DNA from: Herbaspirillum lusitanum P6-12
GTDB lineage: Bacteria > Pseudomonadota > Gammaproteobacteria > Burkholderiales > Burkholderiaceae_D
Assembly: GCF_000256565.1 (NCBI RefSeq)
Contig: NZ_AJHH01000397.1
Location: 1-64,000, forward strand
Direction of reading: 5' to 3'
DNA length: 64,000 nucleotides
This document shows positions 27,763-36,773 of the stretch, in pieces. A program made the position numbers and the translations under genes. The notes beneath the pieces are model-generated. The model was not told the DNA's origin and made no database searches. It saw only the letters and a list, made by a program, of their open reading frames with translations. Every line of letters begins with the position of its first letter. Positions within the stretch are counted from its first letter, which is position 1.

Positions 27763-27970
27763 GGGAATGCTACTCCATATTCAGGTCTGCGTTGATGAGG
27801 CCGCATTTTATCAGAGTTAAGTTCCCTATATTTGGTCCTAAAGCACCTCTAAACCGCAGGTTTGATCTAAGAATTTCCACGGTAACGGTTTCCTATTTAC
27901 GCCGATTCCTTATCAAATTGGTTAAAATGGAGGGTTGCCGGTAATGGGTTGGGTACTTAACTAAAACGCA
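27763..27970. promoter_or_regulatory. Divergent intergenic region between the minus-strand operon and the plus-strand glycosyltransferase genes
   Basis: These 208 bases are AT-rich and lie between the GTG start at 27762 on the minus strand and the ATG at 27971 on the plus strand, so promoters for both directions should be here. No obvious consensus pair could be chosen by eye, and no repeats were noticed. It is the only divergent promoter region inside the island. Confidence 0.4.
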
Positions 27971-29257
27971 ATGAAAAAAAGAGCTTACATTTCTGGATTT
28001 GACTCGAATATCGTACTGCATCTCAAGAAGTTTATGGATGTTCGCGTTTGGATGCATGACGAGGCCGGTTGTACCCACCATGTTGGTAAATTGACATCGT
28101 TGGATTTCCCAATCGAATCTTTGCCGGCTTCGCCTGTGGATCGTGACTGCTATCACAATGTATATGGAAGTTTGCCGGTCTTTATCGATATCTATTCTCG
28201 CAGCTTTCCCTACTACGAAAAAAGTTATCACGGCTTGCTCAATGCTTTCAATTTGCTATTTGGGTATTGCTACCGGCTTCTGACATCGGAGCGTATCGAA
28301 TATGTGGTTTTTGCCAATATTCCGCATGAAGCGGTTGACTTCATTGTCGAGAGAATTGCCCGCTATCTCAAGCTTCCTGTGTTGATGTGCCATCAAAGCC
28401 CATTCCCGGATCGTTTCTGGGTATTGCGAGATTTGAATGATTTTGGCCGATTTGCCGAGATTCCTGAGCTTTCTTCCAATGAGCACTACCGGCTGGAGCG
28501 TGAGTTCAACTGGTTCTACATGCAGACTGGAGACTACCAATACGGTGCTAAGAAGCTGTTAAAGGACATCCTTGTGGCGCCGCTGTCTTTTCCGTATGCA
28601 TTTTACAAATATAAGAAGGCGTTCGATTTTCGGCGAAATCTTGAGCGTCGTATTGCGCCGAATATCAGTTTGGATTGTAAATATGTCTATTTCCCTTTGC
28701 ATTTGCAGCCTGAGCTGACGACGTCGGCCTTGGGTGGTATTTATTCCGATCAGTTGCTGGCGCTTGAGCGTCTTGACGAGGTTTTGCCTGCCGATTGGCT
28801 GATTTACGTGAAAGAAAATCCGAAGCAAACTGACATGCAGCGAGATGCTGAATTTTTTCAGCGGCTTGAGATGTTGCGAAATGTTCGGATTGTTCCAATG
28901 GCGACAAATTCGCTGGAGTTGATTCGCGCTTCGCAATTCGTCGCGACAATCACAGGGACCGCAGGATGGGAGGCGATATCGCTTGGCAAGAAAACGCTTG
29001 TCTTCGGTTTGCCCTGGTACCGATATCTGCCGGGAGTTTTTCGTTTCGACGCAGGGTTTTCTATCGATACCCTTTGCGCTGCAGAAACCGCTGATCCGCT
29101 GGTTCTGGAGGCAGCCGTCAGGAAGCTGCTGGGCAAAGCAGCGGAGGGAGTTGTCGATCCTTTGTACTGCGTTCTAGTGGAGGCATATGCCAACGAGAAA
29201 AATGCGCTGAAGGTAGCGCGTGCTGTCGAGGTACTGGTCTGCAGTGATGAGGCGTAA
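27971..29257 (+). CDS. Capsule-type glycosyltransferase, GT-B-like
   Basis: This 428-residue soluble protein has the pattern of surface-polysaccharide transferases. Strand K-Y-V-Y-F-P-L-H-L-Q-P-E is near 237-248, then Y-V-K-E-N-P near 278-283. A late G-T-A-G-W-E-A-I-x-x-G-K loop is near 327-338, the usual donor-binding region of capsule synthesis GT-B enzymes of the KpsC/KpsS type. The sugar is unknown. It is the first of two related genes; the next starts 88 bases downstream. Confidence 0.65.
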   Translation: MKKRAYISGFDSNIVLHLKKFMDVRVWMHDEAGCTHHVGKLTSLDFPIESLPASPVDRDCYHNVYGSLPVFIDIYSRSFPYYEKSYHGLLNAFNLLFGYCYRLLTSERIEYVVFANIPHEAVDFIVERIARYLKLPVLMCHQSPFPDRFWVLRDLNDFGRFAEIPELSSNEHYRLEREFNWFYMQTGDYQYGAKKLLKDILVAPLSFPYAFYKYKKAFDFRRNLERRIAPNISLDCKYVYFPLHLQPELTTSALGGIYSDQLLALERLDEVLPADWLIYVKENPKQTDMQRDAEFFQRLEMLRNVRIVPMATNSLELIRASQFVATITGTAGWEAISLGKKTLVFGLPWYRYLPGVFRFDAGFSIDTLCAAETADPLVLEAAVRKLLGKAAEGVVDPLYCVLVEAYANEKNALKVARAVEVLVCSDEA

Positions 29258-29345
29258 GTAAGGCCCATCGGTTGAGTTTATTTTTCTGTCTCCGCATATA
29301 CAGCCACGTGGAGATGAATTCGTAAGGTCTAGAGGAGTTTGTTCG

Positions 29346-30962
29346 GTGGGAATTGCAAGTGTAATGTCCAGCATGAAACGAAAAATTGCCGGTCTGGTGG
29401 GGCAATATCGTTTGTCCGACACAGAGCGTGCTTATTTCAACGTGCTCAAAAATATGAGCAAAAAACATGCTGGGCCAGCGGCTCCGGTAGTTTTGCTGCA
29501 ATGTGTTGAAGATTACTATTATCTGGGATTGTTCGCACTCATTGCAACCCAATTGCGGCAGCTGAAAAGTGTTTCTATTGAACAGTATGTAGTTCGGAAC
29601 CTGAGACCTGGTGCCTCGGAGTCAATTCGCAACGTAATTCGTGCGTTTGTTTTTGTAAATTGGTTTACTGACGGCAAATGGGTTCGGTTGTATTCATCAT
29701 TTTGTGATCGGGTGGCTTTCCGCAATGTAGGCTTGTTCGTGTCTTTGTTTGATATTCCGAACGCACTGCGCGCCTTCAGGCTCTGGAAAAGTTTGGATAC
29801 CAAACATGATCTCCTCAAGTTGCATATCAATGGTATCTCCGTTGGCGATCTCGTTTATGACAGTTATTTGAGATTCAAGCCGGCAGCCACCGTCAATTTG
29901 AAGGACGTCTATCTGTGGATCATCATCTGGCAAGCGTACCGTAATGTCCGCGTAAGCGAGAAATATTTTATACGTGCAAAGCCACTACTGTTCTTTGCGT
30001 CCTACAGCTCCTATATCCAGCATGGCATTCCGGTGCGGGTTGCTTTGAATATGGGCATCGAGGTATTCACGCTGGGGAACTATCAAGAGCTGGCCAAACG
30101 ATTGTCTTTGCAGGATTGGTTTCATACTCGTGCGCACGAACAATACCAGCGTGAGTGGCTGCGGCTGAGCGATAAGGAGAGGAAAATCGCAGACGCTGAG
30201 CAAGGCCTGGCAGCGCGATTGGCGGGCGGAGTCGATGCCGCTACTGCCTATATGCGGGCTTCTGCCTATGCCAACACTGGGGAGTCGGTGCCAGATGTTC
30301 ACGGTGCACTCGTGATCTTCATGCATGACTTTTTCGACAGCCCACATTGTCATCAATGGATGTTGTTTCCGGATTTTTTGGAGTGGGTCGAGCACACAAT
30401 CAGGATTGCCGAAAAGTATAATTTGAAGGTTTTCTGGAAGCCGCATCCCAATCAGATTGCCGCCAGTGCTGACGTTGTCTCGGCGTTGATGATCCGTCAT
30501 CCCGGTGTGAAATTTCTGTCCTCTCGCATTACCAATCGGCAATTGGTTGACGCCGGCATTATTTGCGCATTGACGGTATATGGTACCGTCGCTCATGAAA
30601 TTGCTTACCTTGGTGTACCGGTTATTGCGTGCGGTGATCATCCGCATATCAGTTTTGATTTTTGTTTTACGGCGACGACCATCAATGAATATGACCGGTT
30701 GTTGCAAAACTATGCCCGCCTGGAATTCGACCTGAATGACATGCGGCGTCAATGCCTGGAATTTTATTTCATGCACAGTCTGAATGTGTCCTCGGCTGAG
30801 CAGATGCTGCTGAACGCCATTGGGCGGTACAGGACGGCGTTTTATTCCGACGCAATTCCACCTGATGCCGCAAGATTCCAGGTCTTGTTGTCTGCAATCA
30901 GTGAGCAAGATGTTTTCCGTGAGCAGGTACGGAGCTGTCTTCTTTTAGCAGAGCCGGTTTGA
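29346..30962 (+). CDS. Capsule-type glycosyltransferase-like protein
   Basis: A 538-residue protein whose C-terminal half resembles the previous gene's. There is a strand V-F-W-K-P-H-P-N-Q near 363-371, T-V-Y-G-T-V-A-H-E-I-A near 411-421, and a loop G-V-P-V-I-A-C-G-D. The N-terminal half (about 300 residues) is not recognised. GTG 29346 was chosen for its good Shine-Dalgarno (GAGGAG at 29332-29337, eight-base spacing). It probably extends the glycan chain next to the ABC transporter gene. Confidence 0.6.
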   Translation: MGIASVMSSMKRKIAGLVGQYRLSDTERAYFNVLKNMSKKHAGPAAPVVLLQCVEDYYYLGLFALIATQLRQLKSVSIEQYVVRNLRPGASESIRNVIRAFVFVNWFTDGKWVRLYSSFCDRVAFRNVGLFVSLFDIPNALRAFRLWKSLDTKHDLLKLHINGISVGDLVYDSYLRFKPAATVNLKDVYLWIIIWQAYRNVRVSEKYFIRAKPLLFFASYSSYIQHGIPVRVALNMGIEVFTLGNYQELAKRLSLQDWFHTRAHEQYQREWLRLSDKERKIADAEQGLAARLAGGVDAATAYMRASAYANTGESVPDVHGALVIFMHDFFDSPHCHQWMLFPDFLEWVEHTIRIAEKYNLKVFWKPHPNQIAASADVVSALMIRHPGVKFLSSRITNRQLVDAGIICALTVYGTVAHEIAYLGVPVIACGDHPHISFDFCFTATTINEYDRLLQNYARLEFDLNDMRRQCLEFYFMHSLNVSSAEQMLLNAIGRYRTAFYSDAIPPDAARFQVLLSAISEQDVFREQVRSCLLLAEPV

Positions 30963-31034
30963 TCCACAACCTTGTTGTGTCGACGGCCAAGTGATGTGGG
31001 CAGAGAAATTGTCTGCTATTTGAAAATTTACGTA

Positions 31035-32819
31035 ATGAATAAAAAACATTCACAGTCTTTCACGTTTTTGAGCAGTTTTGTTGGTCGAAAGACCGGGATA
31101 GCGCTATTGCTATCGGTGTTATTGATGTCCGTCCTGGATTTGATTGGCATTGCGATTATTTTCCCCTATCTGCAAATCATATCCTTGCCGGGTGAGTTCG
31201 CGCAGAAATGGTTGCCAGTTGGAATGAGGGATATTTCGGCACGAGCGCTATTGTTTTGGCTGAGCGGGGGATTGGCGCTTTTCTATATCGCAAAGAATTT
31301 CCTTCAAATGCGGCTGACCAGATACCAGTTCAAAAGTGCTGCTGAACTAACTCAGCGTCTGACGGATGACACCATTTCCTTGGTGCTGGGAGCACGCTAC
31401 GCTACTTTTCAAAAATTCCCTGCCTCCGAAATTGTCGGCATCGCTTCTTCAAACACTGTACATGCCACATTGGTGTTTCAGGCTCTACTGCAAATCATCA
31501 ACGAAATTGTTTTTTTAAGTTTGTTACTCTTGGCGATATTCAAGATCAATTTTTCGCTGGGCTGTGCGTCTGTGGTCATGATCGTTCTTTTGACAATTGG
31601 ACTGTACTTCTCCGTTATCAAACGCACCCAGCAACTGGGTTATGTTCAGGCAGTTGCCAACCGGAAGCGTTACGAGTTGCAGTTTTCTATCGTCACCGCG
31701 ATCCGCGATATCAAGGTGATGGGATTGGCTGTGCTATTTGATCGGCGTAGCAGAAAAATATCCGAGTCTTTTGCCGACGTTACCTGGAAATATGGATTGA
31801 ATGGCGTACTTCCGCGGCTGTATATAGAGCTCTTCATGTTGTTGGCGTTTGTCTGCGCAATTGTGCTGCTGGTATTGTCCGGAGGGGATCTGAAATCAAT
31901 GGTGCCCGTACTCGGGGTTATCGCCATTACTGCCATCAGGGCCATTCCGTCATTCTCGCGCCTCATCGTCGGAGTCAATGCTGTAAGGTATTCGCTCTCC
32001 TCGATGGAGGATCTGATCCTGACGCGCGATACTTTGGTTCAATCCGCACATGTGAGAAGTGTTGATCAAATCACCTTCGAGCGGGAAATTGAGTTGCGCA
32101 ATGTCTCTTTCAACTATGGCGACAGTCCTATTCTCAGAAATGTGAATTTGCGTATCCCGCGTGGTGGTGCAATTGGCATAGTAGGTCCATCAGGTTCGGG
32201 CAAGACAACGCTGCTGGATATCATTACGGGCCTTCAGGAGGCTGATTCCGGAGCAATATATGCTGACGATCGGCAATTCAATCCATTTACCAGTCACTCC
32301 CTGGAGCAGATGGTGGGTTATGTCCCGCAGGCGATTACTCTGCTCAATGAGTCCATCGCCTTCAACATCACATTTGAACAAGAGTACGACGGACAGCGGC
32401 TTGCCAAAGTGTTGAGTATCGCCAATCTCGACGCGTTTATCGAGGGGCTTCCGGATGGGGTTATGACGCTTGCCGGAGAAGATGGGCTGCGTCTTTCCGG
32501 CGGGCAGCGACAACGCATTGGTATTGCCCGGGCCTTGTACCGGGATCCCCAGTTGTTGGTGTTTGATGAGGCCACCAGTGCATTGGACACGATCTCCGAA
32601 GATGAAATATCAAAGGAAATCGAGCAGCTGCGGAAGACGATAAGCATTGTCATCGTGGCTCATCGATTGTCTACCGTCGTAAGTTGCGATGTGATTTACG
32701 TGATGGCGCACGGCTATGTTGTAGACGCCGGATCTCATCAGGAGCTTTTGGCGCGTTGTGCCCTTTATCGCGAGATGCATGTCCTGCAGGCGCAATCCGG
32801 ATCTGAACACACGAATTGA
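31035..32819 (+). CDS. ABC-type lipid-linked oligosaccharide flippase (PglK-like half-transporter)
   Basis: The 594-residue protein joins about six membrane helices (residues 1-330) to an ATPase. Walker A is G-P-S-G-S-G-K-T-T at 384-392, the ABC signature L-S-G-G-Q at 487-491, and Walker B with D-E-A-T-S-A-L-D follows near 508-516. Half-transporters of this type, such as PglK, flip lipid-linked oligosaccharides; others export toxins or lipids. Its place inside a glycosyltransferase cluster supports a flippase. A second, Wzx-like, flippase domain occurs at 43.5 kb. Start ATG 31035 is preferred to the longer ORF at 30972. Confidence 0.82.
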   Translation: MNKKHSQSFTFLSSFVGRKTGIALLLSVLLMSVLDLIGIAIIFPYLQIISLPGEFAQKWLPVGMRDISARALLFWLSGGLALFYIAKNFLQMRLTRYQFKSAAELTQRLTDDTISLVLGARYATFQKFPASEIVGIASSNTVHATLVFQALLQIINEIVFLSLLLLAIFKINFSLGCASVVMIVLLTIGLYFSVIKRTQQLGYVQAVANRKRYELQFSIVTAIRDIKVMGLAVLFDRRSRKISESFADVTWKYGLNGVLPRLYIELFMLLAFVCAIVLLVLSGGDLKSMVPVLGVIAITAIRAIPSFSRLIVGVNAVRYSLSSMEDLILTRDTLVQSAHVRSVDQITFEREIELRNVSFNYGDSPILRNVNLRIPRGGAIGIVGPSGSGKTTLLDIITGLQEADSGAIYADDRQFNPFTSHSLEQMVGYVPQAITLLNESIAFNITFEQEYDGQRLAKVLSIANLDAFIEGLPDGVMTLAGEDGLRLSGGQRQRIGIARALYRDPQLLVFDEATSALDTISEDEISKEIEQLRKTISIVIVAHRLSTVVSCDVIYVMAHGYVVDAGSHQELLARCALYREMHVLQAQSGSEHTN

Positions 32820-32827
32820 TTTTTCCA

Positions 32828-33769
32828 ATGGATATTGAAATTACTCTTCTTGCCCCGATTGTTCTTTTTGTCTACAACCGGCCAGAACATACCAGAAAAG
32901 CGATAGAAAGCCTCCAGCAAAACGATCTTGCCGGTGACAGCGATCTGTTCATATATTCTGATGCAGCAAAAAATGAACTTGCCGGGCCGGCAGTGCAGCA
33001 AGTGCGTGAATACTTGAAAACGATTTCTGGCTTCAAGAGCGTGACGGTAGTTGAACGCTCCCGCAACTGGGGATTGGCTCGTTCCATCATTGATGGCGCA
33101 AGTACGCTCAGCAGCCAGTTTGGACGGGTCATTGTGCTCGAAGATGATTTGGTCACATCGCGCCATTTCCTTCGTTTCATGAACGAAGCGTTGACACTGT
33201 ATGCGGACGATGACCGGGTCATTTCCATTCATGGCTATGTCTCGCCGGTAAAAGGTCCGCTGCCGGAGACCTTTTTCCTGCGTGGAGCAGACTGCTGGGG
33301 ATGGGCGACCTGGCAGCGGGGGTGGAACGAGTTTCAGCCAGACTCTGCCCAGCTGTTGGCAGAGCTGACGCGCAGAAAACTCACCGGAACGTTCGACTAC
33401 GATGGCGCCTACCCCCATACCAATATGCTCAAGATGCAGATGACCGGGCGCGTCGATTCATGGGCAATTCGTTGGCACGCGAGTGCATTTCTGAAAGACA
33501 AGCTCACCCTGTACCCGGGTAAAAGTCTGGTTGCAAACATTGGCAACGACAGTAGCGGCACGCATTGCGGCGCAACTGACATGTTTTCGGGGGAAATATC
33601 ATCTGACCGGCTTCATGTCGGCGACATAGCGGTACAGGAAAGTCAGGTCGGACGAGCCGCGATGCGCGATTTTTATAGCGCTCACAAGATTTCCCTGTTC
33701 CGGCGCATCGTCAGGAAGCTCGGAACGCTCTACCGAAAGAGTGTTATTTCATTGGGGTTTGCCGGTTAG
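32828..33769 (+). CDS. Glycosyltransferase, GT2-like with DD metal motif
   Basis: The 313-residue protein has V-L-F-V-Y-N-R-P near residues 12-19, S-R-N-W-G-L-A near 75-81 and the acidic metal motif L-E-D-D-L near 101-105. It has an unusual D-C-W-G-W-A-T-W-Q block near 152-160. This pattern recurs in putative sugar transferases of O-antigen clusters. The start is ATG 32828; TTG 32816 would overlap the ABC gene. The substrate is unknown. Confidence 0.7.
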   Translation: MDIEITLLAPIVLFVYNRPEHTRKAIESLQQNDLAGDSDLFIYSDAAKNELAGPAVQQVREYLKTISGFKSVTVVERSRNWGLARSIIDGASTLSSQFGRVIVLEDDLVTSRHFLRFMNEALTLYADDDRVISIHGYVSPVKGPLPETFFLRGADCWGWATWQRGWNEFQPDSAQLLAELTRRKLTGTFDYDGAYPHTNMLKMQMTGRVDSWAIRWHASAFLKDKLTLYPGKSLVANIGNDSSGTHCGATDMFSGEISSDRLHVGDIAVQESQVGRAAMRDFYSAHKISLFRRIVRKLGTLYRKSVISLGFAG

Positions 33770-33802
33770 GCAATTTATCGTATCCGTAATTGAGGAAATA
33801 TC

Positions 33803-34693
33803 ATGGTCTGTCCGTTGTGCTCCGAACAAAAATACATGACATTAAGTCAAGTGGATGTAGCCGTCCTTGCTGATCGATGGAAGCTGAATTTTGGGTTCGA
33901 TCCATTTGTCGGAAAATTTACTGAAAAGACGATTGACCGAAGGCAATGTGTCGACTGTGCATTGATCTATCATTCCCCCGAGTTTTTGGGAGATGCAGAT
34001 TTTTACGCACAGCTGTCCAAGCACGACTGGTACTACGAAGCTGAAAAGTGGGAGTTTCATCGCGCTCTTGACGTTATCAAATCTGCTCGTCCTGAAACCT
34101 TGCTGGAACTCGGATGTGGCGCGGGAGAATTCTTGCTGAAGGCTGCGACTGCGGTCAATTATTCTCTTGGCTTGGACATCAATCCAGATGCTTTGGAAGC
34201 CGCGCGTAAAAGGGGCCTGAATGTTCGGCAGGACGACATAGAAAAATTGCAGGAGAAGTTTGACATGATCGTCATGTTCGAAGTTTTGGAGCACTTGTAT
34301 CGACCATCTCAAATCTTGCAGGCCTTGGCCGGCGTACTCAATCCCGGTGGCGTATTGCTCGTATCGGTGCCCAATCCGGACGGCTATTTGAAAGATGTCG
34401 ATCTCGCATTGTTGGATATGCCTCCACATCACAATACTGCCTGGAAAAAAGAGACCTTCGAGTTTTGTGCTCGGAAACTGGGATTGGAAATTGTGCGATA
34501 TGAGACGGAGAGCCTGCGCTACGTTCATTACCGAGGTCTGCTGTCGTCATTGATTCATCGTGAAACGAAGAACAAATATTTGCGCAAGGTGCAGCAATTG
34601 ATTGCGATCTTGATGGCGCCGGTCTTGTTCATCTCAGGTGGAAACAAGATCGTGGGACAAACGCACCTGGCGGTATTCAAGAAAAGTATTTAG
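33803..34693 (+). CDS. Class I SAM methyltransferase with zinc-ribbon-like N-terminus
   Basis: A 296-residue protein with C-P-L-C at 3-6 and C-V-D-C near 50-53. SAM motif L-L-E-L-G-C-G-A-G-E is near 97-106 and F-E-V-L-E-H-L near 157-163. The C-terminal third is basic, with a hydrophobic segment near 260-275. It is the same type of protein as the one at 17.1 kb (the Cys pairs precede the Rossmann fold in both), though the two are clearly diverged. GAGG precedes the ATG. Likely acts on a sugar nucleotide or lipid-linked glycan. Confidence 0.72.
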   Translation: MVCPLCSEQKYMTLSQVDVAVLADRWKLNFGFDPFVGKFTEKTIDRRQCVDCALIYHSPEFLGDADFYAQLSKHDWYYEAEKWEFHRALDVIKSARPETLLELGCGAGEFLLKAATAVNYSLGLDINPDALEAARKRGLNVRQDDIEKLQEKFDMIVMFEVLEHLYRPSQILQALAGVLNPGGVLLVSVPNPDGYLKDVDLALLDMPPHHNTAWKKETFEFCARKLGLEIVRYETESLRYVHYRGLLSSLIHRETKNKYLRKVQQLIAILMAPVLFISGGNKIVGQTHLAVFKKSI

Positions 34694-34769
34694 TCGCTTA
34701 TCCAGGGATTGCATCACTTTTGTACGCTCCGAAATTTGCAAGACCTTTACTCTCTGAAATGATCTGTTC

Positions 34770-34850
34770 GTGAATTTATTAATCGTCAATACATTTGATA
34801 ATCAAGGTGGCGCTGCGTTGGCGACCTACCGTTTGCATTCGGGGGAGTGA
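34770..34850 (+). pseudogene. Detached N-terminus of the frameshifted GT4 gene
   Basis: GTG 34770 begins a 26-codon frame that reads like the first strand and glycine loop of a GT4 glycosyltransferase (L-L-I-V-N-T-F-D-N-Q-G-G-A-A). It then stops at TGA 34848-34850. The rest of the enzyme continues in another frame from 34847. In the usual layout of these enzymes a few more residues join the two parts, so a small deletion of about 14-17 bases with loss of frame is the simplest reading. The stop overlaps the GTG of the next frame as GTGA. Confidence 0.72.
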
Positions 34851-36004
34851 ATTCTCGCATGCTTGTTCAAACTAAAAAGACAGATGATTTTAGCGTCACA
34901 GGGCCAGATGGGAAGTGGAAAAAAGCCGTGGTAGCAGTTCGCCCCGCTTTGGAGGAACTGCGTCTGCGTTCATACCGTGGCCGGAAGAAATTGCTGTTTT
35001 CTTCTGCGTGGCTTCCAGGAGACTGGTTATCAAGAGTAAATAAAGCCAATCCGGACATCGTACATTTGTTCTGGGTAAACGGTGGGTTCTTGAGAATTGA
35101 ACACCTGAAGCACGTCAATCGACCCATAGTCTGGACATTGCACGATATGTGGCCATTTACCGGCGGCTGTCATTATGACGATGAGTGCGGAGCATTTCGC
35201 GAGTCTTGCGGCCAATGCCCTCTGTTAAATTCGGAACAAGAGCAAGATCTGTCCCGAAAAGTCTGGTCCCGAAAGAAAGCTTCGTGGAGCAATGTACCCA
35301 TGGTTATCGTCGCCACCAGTCATTGGTTGGCGGATATGGCAAGGGCCAGTTCGCTGTTCCGGGATCAGCGCATAGAAGTGATTCCAAACGGGATCGATAC
35401 CGACAAATACAAGCCGCTCGACAAAGCCGCAGCGCGTGCTGCTTACAACTTGCCCCAGGACAAGCGACTGATCTTGTTTTCAGCAGTTAATGCCGTGTCT
35501 GACAAACGCAAGGGCGGTCAATTTCTGATACCTGCTTTGCAGAGCTTGGCGGCCAATGGATGGAGTGACAGCGCCGAGCTTGTCATCATTGGAGCATCCA
35601 GGCCAGAGATACCTTTGGATCTTGGGCTGCCAGTACACTATGTGGGGCATCTTCACGATGAAATCAGTCAGGTGCTACTCTATTCTGCCGCTGATGTTGT
35701 AGTCGCGCCTTCAGTACAGGAAAATCTGTCGAACACGGTTCTGGAGGCCTTGGCGTGCGGTATTCCGGTCGTCGCATTTGATGTCGGGGGCATGCCGGAC
35801 ATGATTGACCATCAGAGTAACGGTTATCTGGCAACGCCATTCCAAGTGGACGACCTGGTCAATGGGATTGCCTGGGTATTGGAGAACGATGTACGTCATG
35901 GCTTACTGTCAAAGACTGCGCGTGACATCGTCCTTGATCGCTACGATTTGCCCAAGATCGCCAAGCGCTATTCTGAGCTCTATGAAAGTATTACTCTTCT
36001 TTGA
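34847..36004 (+). CDS. Glycosyltransferase family 4, N-terminally truncated by frameshift
   Basis: The 385-residue frame lacks the first beta strand and G-G-A-A loop of its family, which lie in the other frame at 34770-34850. What remains is a normal GT4: H-D-M-W-P-F-T-G-G-C near 97-106, a zinc-like C-x-x-C, I-P-N-G-I-D near 176-181, and E-N-L-S-N-T-V-L-E-A-L-A near 289-300 in the donor site. The glycine loop is usually needed, so activity is doubtful unless both parts are joined by slippage. GTG 34847 overlaps the fragment's stop, so re-initiation could make this truncated protein. No frame change is needed downstream. Confidence 0.75.
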   Translation: MNSRMLVQTKKTDDFSVTGPDGKWKKAVVAVRPALEELRLRSYRGRKKLLFSSAWLPGDWLSRVNKANPDIVHLFWVNGGFLRIEHLKHVNRPIVWTLHDMWPFTGGCHYDDECGAFRESCGQCPLLNSEQEQDLSRKVWSRKKASWSNVPMVIVATSHWLADMARASSLFRDQRIEVIPNGIDTDKYKPLDKAAARAAYNLPQDKRLILFSAVNAVSDKRKGGQFLIPALQSLAANGWSDSAELVIIGASRPEIPLDLGLPVHYVGHLHDEISQVLLYSAADVVVAPSVQENLSNTVLEALACGIPVVAFDVGGMPDMIDHQSNGYLATPFQVDDLVNGIAWVLENDVRHGLLSKTARDIVLDRYDLPKIAKRYSELYESITLL

Positions 36005-36007
36005 AAG

Positions 36008-36712
36008 GTGACTTCGTTGATTATTGGCTCGGGCTTGTTGGCCACTGCGTTTTCGACTTCATTTTCGGCACGTGCGGGCATCTGTATTTATGCTGCAGGC
36101 GTATCCAATTCGGGATGCACCGATGTCAAAGAGTTTGTGCGCGAACGCCTGCGTTTGGAGCAGGCATTGTCGCAAATTTCGAGCGAGACTGTCTTCGTCT
36201 ATTTTGGAACATGCAGCATCGCGGATCCGGATTTGAAAAATGCACCTTATGTTTTACACAAATTGGCGATGGAGAACATAGCGCGGGAACATCCTCTGCA
36301 CTTGATTTTGCGCTTGCCTCAAGTGGTGGGAAAGACGCCCAATCCACATACACTGCTGAATTTTCTTTTCTCTCGCATTTCTCGCAGCGAGGGATTCAAG
36401 CTGTGGCATAAGGCGAAACGAAACATCATCGATGTTGCAGACGTTGTCAAGATCACCGAACAGTTGCTGATGCTCGAGTCATCGCAGGGTTCTACCTTCA
36501 ACATTGCCAATACCTCGGCGGATTCCGTTGCCGATATCGTCAAAGCGATGGAGAGTGCGCTTGGCAAGCCAGCAGTGTTTGAGGATGTGGATCTGGGCTC
36601 GGAATATGCGATAGATACGAGTGCCATTGTCCCTTTGTTAAGCCATGCCGGGGTGTGCTTTGATTCCGCTTATCTGCAGAGAGTTGTCAATAAATACTAT
36701 CGAAACGTTTAG
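36008..36712 (+). CDS. SDR/NAD-dependent epimerase-like protein, short
   Basis: The 234-residue protein has an opening strand L-I-I-G-S-G-L-L-A-T-A-F and ends with a substrate-domain-like region. It has no clear Y-x-x-x-K in the usual place (a Y-V-L-H-K occurs near 81-85), and it is about 70 residues shorter than typical epimerases. The GTG start at 36008 is three bases after the previous stop. It may be a reductase of the RmlD kind or a diverged non-catalytic member; the substrate is unknown. Confidence 0.6.
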   Translation: MTSLIIGSGLLATAFSTSFSARAGICIYAAGVSNSGCTDVKEFVRERLRLEQALSQISSETVFVYFGTCSIADPDLKNAPYVLHKLAMENIAREHPLHLILRLPQVVGKTPNPHTLLNFLFSRISRSEGFKLWHKAKRNIIDVADVVKITEQLLMLESSQGSTFNIANTSADSVADIVKAMESALGKPAVFEDVDLGSEYAIDTSAIVPLLSHAGVCFDSAYLQRVVNKYYRNV

Positions 36713-36773
36713 CATCGCGTGTGTGTAATGGCGTTGAATTTAGTGCTTACCTATAAATCAAGAATTGCGCACT

